A DNA stretch of 45,650 bases from Candidatus Hydrothermus pacificus (GTDB lineage Bacteria > Hydrothermota > Hydrothermia > Hydrothermales > Hydrothermaceae). Shown piece by piece: positions 41,762 to 45,650 of the stretch. The notes beneath the pieces were generated by a model. That model made no database searches. It worked only from the letters and a program-made list of their open reading frames with translations, and had not been told where the DNA came from. The stretch spans positions 277,043-322,692 of the forward strand of contig MTOH01000001.1 of assembly GCA_002011615.1 (NCBI GenBank), in the 5' to 3' direction. Positions within the stretch are counted from its first letter, which is position 1, and each line of letters begins with the position of its first letter. The position numbers and the translations under genes were made by a program.

Positions 41762-42816
41762 ACCAAATTCCATACCCCAGCAATAGCAAAATCACAGTGA
41801 ACGCACTTACCATTTTTAATTTTCAAATCATAGGTTGAAAATCCTTTTCTTTTTATAACAGGTTTCCCACAGGAAGGGCAATAGGTGTTCTCCCATTTAG
41901 CCAGTGGACCGCCATATATATTACCTATATAAATATAGAGCAGTCCCTCACTTTTTGCTATGGTTGCAGCCTTTAAAAGAGAATCCTGTGAAGTAAACTC
42001 CCTGTCACGCATTTTATAATCAGGATGAAATGCGGTAATATGCCATGGAATTTCAGGAGAAATATCTTTAATAAATCTTGCAATATTTCTGAGTTCCTGT
42101 TCAGAATCATTAAAATCAGGGATAAGAAGAGTAACTATTTCCACCCATAGTCCTTTTTCTTTTGCATATCTTATTGACTCAAGCACAGGCTTTATCCCTG
42201 CACCAAGGATTCTGTAATTTTTATCATCAAAAGATTTTAAATCTACTTTATAAGCATCTAAATAAGGTAAAATATAATCCAGCGATTCTTTTGAAAAATA
42301 TCCATTTGATATTACTGCTGTTCTGAGTCTCTTTTCCTTTGCTTTTTCAAATATCTCTTTTGCCCACTCTATTGTTATAGCAGGTTCATTATAAGAAGAA
42401 GTTATTGAAGAAGAATTGTATTTCAAAGCGAGTTCAACAATTTCGCTGGAAGATATAATATAAGGTTCATACCCTGCTCTTTCATCTTTCATGACCTGTG
42501 AAGAGAGCCAGTTCTGACAGAAAGGGCAATGAAAGTTGCACCCGAACATACCAAATGTCATTGTATTTGTTCCGGGTAAAAAATGATAAAGAGGTTTTTT
42601 TTCAACAGGGTCATTTCCCAGACCAGCCACATAACCGTGGGGAACATAGAGTTTACCCTTATTATTAAATCTAACCCTGCATATTCCTTTTTTGCCTTCA
42701 AAAATTACGCAATAATGGGAACAGGCAAGACATCTGACTTTATCATTATCAAGCCTTTCGTAAAGCTCACCTTCCTTGGAATAAAACCCAAGGATTTGCT
42801 CAAATTTTGCTGTCAT
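41758..42816 (-). CDS. amrS: AmmeMemoRadiSam-system radical SAM enzyme (AmrS)
   Basis: 352 residues. The radical SAM cluster is C93-x3-C97-x2-C100 (FGCNFHCPFCQNW). An N-terminal Cys set (C29, C32, C36, C46: CLACSHYC...GICRVR) and a C-terminal zinc-ribbon (CPSCGKP...CVHCDFAIAGVW) are the hallmarks of the family often annotated as pyruvate-formate-lyase-activating-like. Family members usually occur with AMMECR1 and Memo genes; neither is in this window. The reaction is not established. TATAAT lies eight bases before the ATG and there is no Shine-Dalgarno. Confidence 0.9.
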   Translation of the reverse strand: MTAKFEQILGFYSKEGELYERLDNDKVRCLACSHYCVIFEGKKGICRVRFNNKGKLYVPHGYVAGLGNDPVEKKPLYHFLPGTNTMTFGMFGCNFHCPFCQNWLSSQVMKDERAGYEPYIISSSEIVELALKYNSSSITSSYNEPAITIEWAKEIFEKAKEKRLRTAVISNGYFSKESLDYILPYLDAYKVDLKSFDDKNYRILGAGIKPVLESIRYAKEKGLWVEIVTLLIPDFNDSEQELRNIARFIKDISPEIPWHITAFHPDYKMRDREFTSQDSLLKAATIAKSEGLLYIYIGNIYGGPLAKWENTYCPSCGKPVIKRKGFSTYDLKIKNGKCVHCDFAIAGVWNLV

Positions 42817-42824
42817 TTATAAAA

Positions 42825-42853
42825 ATTATAAAGCATTTGGTTTGACTTTAACA
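42825..42853 (-). promoter_or_regulatory. promoter for amrS (leaderless)
   Basis: Minus strand TATAAT (42830-42825) with weak -35 candidates TGTTAA (17-base spacer) or TTGTTA (18-base spacer). The ATG at 42816 is eight bases after the -10 box. It overlaps the divergent tRNA-Val promoter. Confidence 0.55.
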
Positions 42854-42870
42854 ACTTTTTCAGGTATAAT
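42842..42870 (+). promoter_or_regulatory. promoter for tRNA-Val and downstream genes
   Basis: TTGACT (42842-42847), 17-base spacer, TATAAT (42865-42870), about 15 bases before the mature tRNA 5' end after the start site. No other promoter was seen before the OmpA-family gene. Confidence 0.8.
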
Positions 42871-42891
42871 TTATACACTTTAATTAAATTT

Positions 42892-42967
42892 GGGCGATTA
42901 GCTCAGCGTTGGTTAGAGCGTCACGTTGACATCGTGAAGGTCGGAGGTTCGAATCCTCCATCGCCCA
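42892..42967 (+). tRNA. tRNA-Val (anticodon GAC)
   Basis: A 76-nt cloverleaf: acceptor GGGCGAT/ATCGCCC, D arm GCTC/GAGC with a long loop, anticodon stem TCACG/CGTGA with loop TTGACAT giving GAC, variable AGGTC, T arm GGAGG-TTCGAAT-CCTCC and discriminator A. CCA is not encoded. Confidence 0.96.
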
Positions 42968-42981
42968 TATATAAAAATTAT

Positions 42982-43485
42982 ATGAAGATTTTAAGCGATA
43001 TAACATTATTTAAGGACCTGAATGAAGAGGAACTGCAGGAGATTTTTGAAAACCTGGGATCAAAGGATTTTGAAAGTGGAAGAGTAATATTTGAAGAAGG
43101 TTCACCCGGTGCAGAAATGTATATAATTAAGGAAGGTAAAATTGAAGTCCGATTAAAAAGAGGAGACCTCATACTGGTACTTGCAGAATTAAAAAAAGGA
43201 GACTTTTTTGGAGAATTCAGTCTTGTGTCTGAAGCAGAAAGAAGTGCAACCTGTATAGCAACACAGAACTCAACCCTGCTTTCTCTATCCAAGGAAAACT
43301 TCTGGAAAATAGCGAAAAAGAATCCAAAAATAGGGATGACCGTGCTTAAAAACCTTGCAGAAGAAATGGCTGAAAGAATAAGGGAAACCAATAAAAACCT
43401 TGAGACTTATTTCCTGATAAACCAGGCAATAATAGATAACGAACAGTTTAGAAAACTTTATATTTCTGCCAAGAAAAAGTTTTAA
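42982..43485 (+). CDS. stand-alone cyclic-nucleotide-binding-domain protein
   Basis: 167 residues. Residues about 5-125 are a cNMP-binding domain: LFKDLNEEELQEIF, FEEGSPGAEMYIIKEGKIEV, GDFFGEFSLVSEAERSATCIA (phosphate-binding cassette, with the ERSA Arg) and LLSLSKENFWKI. The C-terminal 40 residues are helical; no helix-turn-helix follows, so it is not a normal Crp-type regulator and probably acts on a protein partner. An in-frame start at 42934 lies inside tRNA-Val and is rejected. The ATG is 14 bases after the tRNA with no Shine-Dalgarno, and the stop is five bases before tRNA-Glu, so the gene is sandwiched in a tRNA transcript. Confidence 0.85.
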   Translation: MKILSDITLFKDLNEEELQEIFENLGSKDFESGRVIFEEGSPGAEMYIIKEGKIEVRLKRGDLILVLAELKKGDFFGEFSLVSEAERSATCIATQNSTLLSLSKENFWKIAKKNPKIGMTVLKNLAEEMAERIRETNKNLETYFLINQAIIDNEQFRKLYISAKKKF

Positions 43486-43490
43486 AACAT

Positions 43491-43564
43491 GGCCCCATCG
43501 TCTAGCCAGGTCAGGACATCGCTCTTTCAAGGCGACGGCAGGGGTTCAAATCCCCTTGGGGCCA
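43491..43564 (+). tRNA. tRNA-Glu (anticodon TTC)
   Basis: A 74-nt cloverleaf: acceptor GGCCCCA/TGGGGCC, D stem GTC/GAC, anticodon stem TCGCT/GGCGA (one G-T pair) with loop CTTTCAA giving TTC, short variable CGGC, T arm AGGGG-TTCAAAT-CCCCT and discriminator A. CCA is not encoded. Confidence 0.94.
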
Positions 43565-43585
43565 TTTTTTAATTCAGGAGGAAAA

Positions 43586-45490
43586 ATGAAGAAATACTTT
43601 GCAAGCATTTTATTTTTTTCATTTCTATATGCAGTCCCAAATTTTTACGGAACATCAGGATACTTTCGCAATATGAAGGGACTTCCTCACGGAAGAGGAC
43701 ATCTTTCTTTTAATTTATATACCTCTTACTTCTTTGAAAACTTTAAAAACAGAGACCCTGAAGTATGGAACTTTGATTCAACTAAAATACCCGTGGAGGA
43801 CCGCAGACACTGGATAAGAGGCAAATTCGGACTCACGTACTCCCCATTTGATATATGGGAACTCGGAGCAAGGGGAGATTTTGAAGGAAGGATTATAGAA
43901 AAAACTGATTTTTCAGGATTACCCAGGAACGATATAGCCCTTGTTGCCTACAGGGGTATAGATATATTTACAAAATTAGGCACATACCTTTTTAAAGATG
44001 AAGTTTCTCAAACAAGTGTGGGTTCAGGTATTCTCCTTGGTGCCTTTATTCCTAACCAGGGGTACCAGAAAAGCAGAGAAACAGAATTTATATATGAATA
44101 TGGGTTTACTCCATTTGTAAGAAGATGGACTCAGGTCCATGCAAATCTGGCTGCTGACTTCACACTTCAGATTCTAACAATAACAGGAAATGTGGGTTTC
44201 CTTTTTTTAAACAAAGTCTTTGACAAAGCAGATTCTTTAATTCCCTATGTAACATTCAACAAAAATGATGGGACAAAAACTGTTGACACATTAAAACTTA
44301 AAGATACAAACGCTCTGACATGGGGAGCAGGAGTATCCTTAGCACTGGGTGACTATGTGGATTTGATATTTGATTTTACAGGGGTCTATTTTACAGAATG
44401 GCAGGAAAACCTGATTTCTTTAACTCCCGGTGTAAGGTTTAAAACCCCTGGAGGAGTAAATTTTGATTTTGCAGTAGATACAAGAATAAGAGATATACCT
44501 GACAGTCTTGGGTATCTCGCATCAACCGACTATTACACAAGAGACTTTGTGCCTGACTGGAGATTCATCTTCCAGATTTCAAATGTTGTAAACCTCATGC
44601 CGGCACCACCACCTCCACCACCTGCACCGGTAATAACAAAAGTAAAGGTAATGGGTAAGGTAACTGATGCGAAAACGGGCGAACCTCTTGGGGCACAGAT
44701 ATCATTCCCAGGAACCGAGCTCCCACCTGTTGCTGCTGACCCTGAGACAGGAATCTTCTCCACTCAGCTTGACCCTGGAACTTACAGAATTCATTGTGAG
44801 AAAGATGGATATAAATGGAAAGAAAAAGTGGTAAATTTGAAGGGCAAAGAAGAAGTAGTTGTTGACTTTGCTCTTAATAGAAAAGCTCTGATAATGGTAA
44901 CAGGTAAAGTAATAGACAATATAAGTGAAACACCTGTTGGTGCAAACATATCTATACCAAACACAGATTATAAGACCATAAGCGACCCTGCAACCGGTAT
45001 ATACAAGATACAACTACCTCCTGGTTCCTATGTTTTACATGTAGAAGCAGAGGGATATGTTTCAGAAGATGAACCCATTATAATTAAAGAGGGAGTTCCT
45101 CTTGTTAAAGACTTTAAACTTAAAAAAATAGCAAAGAAAGGAGAGAGAATAAGACTTCAAAATATTTATTTTGACACAGGTAAGGCAACAATAAAACCTG
45201 AGTCTTTCCCGATTCTTGACCAGGTTGCAGAATTTTTGAAAGCAAATCCAAAAGCAGTTGTTGAAATACAGGGACATACCGACTCTGTTGGCTCTGATTC
45301 TTACAACATGGGGTTATCACAGAGAAGAGCAGAAGCAGTCAGAACCTACCTGATAACAAGACACGGAATAGATGCATTAAGACTTATACCAAAAGGATAT
45401 GGAGAATCAATGCCAATAGCATCAAATGTATCCAGAGAAGGTAGAGCAATGAACAGAAGGGTTGAGTTTGTTATAATAAAAACTGAATAA
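43586..45490 (+). CDS. OmpA-family protein with barrel and two carboxypeptidase-regulatory-like domains
   Basis: 634 residues. Signal peptide about 1-16; about 20-340 is a strand-rich region consistent with an outer-membrane barrel; then a Pro hinge (PAPPPPPPAP), two carboxypeptidase-regulatory-like domains (MGKVTDAKTGEPLGAQISFP and VTGKVIDNISETPVGANISIP, each about 85 residues) and the OmpA peptidoglycan-binding domain (IYFDTGKATIKPES, VEIQGHTDSVGSDSYNMGLSQRRA, NRRVEFVII). It anchors the outer membrane to the cell wall. The order regulatory-domain then OmpA recalls the T9SS anchor PorE, but PorE has TPR/propeller rather than a barrel. An in-frame start at 43556 overlaps tRNA-Glu; the ATG at 43586 follows AGGAGG and gives the signal peptide. 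Confidence 0.9.
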   Translation: MKKYFASILFFSFLYAVPNFYGTSGYFRNMKGLPHGRGHLSFNLYTSYFFENFKNRDPEVWNFDSTKIPVEDRRHWIRGKFGLTYSPFDIWELGARGDFEGRIIEKTDFSGLPRNDIALVAYRGIDIFTKLGTYLFKDEVSQTSVGSGILLGAFIPNQGYQKSRETEFIYEYGFTPFVRRWTQVHANLAADFTLQILTITGNVGFLFLNKVFDKADSLIPYVTFNKNDGTKTVDTLKLKDTNALTWGAGVSLALGDYVDLIFDFTGVYFTEWQENLISLTPGVRFKTPGGVNFDFAVDTRIRDIPDSLGYLASTDYYTRDFVPDWRFIFQISNVVNLMPAPPPPPPAPVITKVKVMGKVTDAKTGEPLGAQISFPGTELPPVAADPETGIFSTQLDPGTYRIHCEKDGYKWKEKVVNLKGKEEVVVDFALNRKALIMVTGKVIDNISETPVGANISIPNTDYKTISDPATGIYKIQLPPGSYVLHVEAEGYVSEDEPIIIKEGVPLVKDFKLKKIAKKGERIRLQNIYFDTGKATIKPESFPILDQVAEFLKANPKAVVEIQGHTDSVGSDSYNMGLSQRRAEAVRTYLITRHGIDALRLIPKGYGESMPIASNVSREGRAMNRRVEFVIIKTE

Positions 45491-45498
45491 ATTAAAAA

Positions 45499-45650
45499 TT
45501 AGATTTCCACCTCAAAGGGTTTGGAGAGGAAAAATCCCTGAGCGTATTTAATACCCAGTTTTAAAAGAGTGTCGTATTCTTCCTGTGTTTCCACACCTTC
45601 TGCAATTACAGGAGTATCAACGCTTTTGCCAAAATTAAGAACCATCTCAA
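45499..45650 (-). CDS. EAL-domain (c-di-GMP phosphodiesterase) protein, 3' end only
   Basis: The last 50 codons of a gene entering from the right edge. The residues VIAEGVETQEEYDTLLKLG and KYAQGFFLSKPFEVE are the closing motifs of the EAL phosphodiesterase domain (AEGVET, the YAQG.FLSKP loop), including the Glu that completes the active site. Active EAL domains hydrolyse cyclic di-GMP; what precedes the domain (GGDEF, PAS or other) cannot be seen. The gene converges on the OmpA-family gene with eight bases between stops and no hairpin terminator. Confidence 0.85.
   Translation of the reverse strand, partial: EMVLNFGKSVDTPVIAEGVETQEEYDTLLKLGIKYAQGFFLSKPFEVEI

Noticed and set aside
42934-42981. 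N-terminal extension of the cNMP-binding protein
   Set aside because: It lies inside tRNA-Val; the ATG at 42982 gives the normal domain start.
43556-43585. N-terminal extension of the OmpA-family protein
   Set aside because: It overlaps the tRNA-Glu 3' end; the ATG at 43586 follows AGGAGG and starts the signal peptide.
1-45650. CRISPR array, prophage, integron or insertion-sequence transposase
   Set aside because: No regularly spaced direct repeats, integrase, terminase, transposase or attachment duplications were seen.

Overview
The window looks like chromosome of an AT-rich (roughly mid-30s % GC by eye), Gram-negative-type bacterium of the FCB superphylum outside the well-studied Bacteroidetes. 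A candidate phylum such as WOR-3/Stahlbacteria or Hydrothermae would fit, but this is inference. The evidence for two membranes is LpxD, a LapA-domain protein, ExbB/ExbD/TonB, a TonB-dependent receptor and an OmpA-family protein. The FCB signal is a PorV/PorQ-family protein together with five intact secreted proteins (and one broken one) that end in the type IX secretion (T9SS) type A / FlgD-like C-terminal sorting domain. Arginine is coded mostly by AGA/AGG and proteins are Lys/Glu-rich, which would suit a thermophile. No phage, insertion-sequence transposase or CRISPR array was seen.

Layout. (1) 1-5051, minus strand: a housekeeping run, tRNA-Phe, tRNA-Thr, glmM-like, dnaX, osmC-like, a small membrane protein and a universal stress protein (cut by the window edge), with a thiS/moaD-like gene and scpA just upstream under their own promoter. 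(2) 5048-10830, mostly minus: DUF429, two small beta-rich lipoproteins, a SPL-type radical SAM protein, an M28 aminopeptidase, a divergent LapA-domain gene, lpxD and an outer-membrane barrel candidate. (3) 10893-16500, plus: gpsA followed by a five-gene YbhGFSR-like ABC exporter (adaptor, two ATPases, two permeases), interrupted by a roughly 165-bp palindromic repeat element. (4) 16504-24676, minus: two large, differently built S8 subtilases with sorting domains, flanking a DUF1573 protein and a membrane/TPR protein. (5) 24860-28125, plus: a secreted Asp-box protein and a decaying tandem copy of it. (6) 28192-41028, minus: a nine-gene operon exbB-exbD-exbD-tonB-TonB receptor-sorting-domain protein-PorV-sorting-domain protein-TPR lipoprotein behind a consensus promoter. 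(7) 41029-42816, minus: two three-helix membrane proteins and the AmmeMemoRadiSam radical SAM enzyme. (8) 42842-45490, plus: tRNA-Val, a lone cNMP-binding protein, tRNA-Glu and an OmpA-family protein with carboxypeptidase-regulatory domains; a minus-strand EAL-domain gene enters at the right edge.

How it fits together. Much of the window serves the cell surface: energy transduction to the outer membrane (ExbB/ExbD/TonB), receptor-mediated uptake, T9SS-like export of proteases and propeller proteins, and outer-membrane anchoring (OmpA, LpxD). Promoters are unusually legible. Most are TTGACA/TTGAAA with an 18-base spacer to TATAAT, and at six starts the ATG lies only 6-8 bases after TATAAT with no Shine-Dalgarno, indicating leaderless mRNAs. 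Operon-internal and exported-protein genes mostly carry strong AGGAGG sites. The points most worth a second look are the PorV/TonB operon, the leaderless promoters, the tandem decaying secreted gene, a 26-base element shared by two distant upstream regions, and the palindromic element inserted in the exporter operon.
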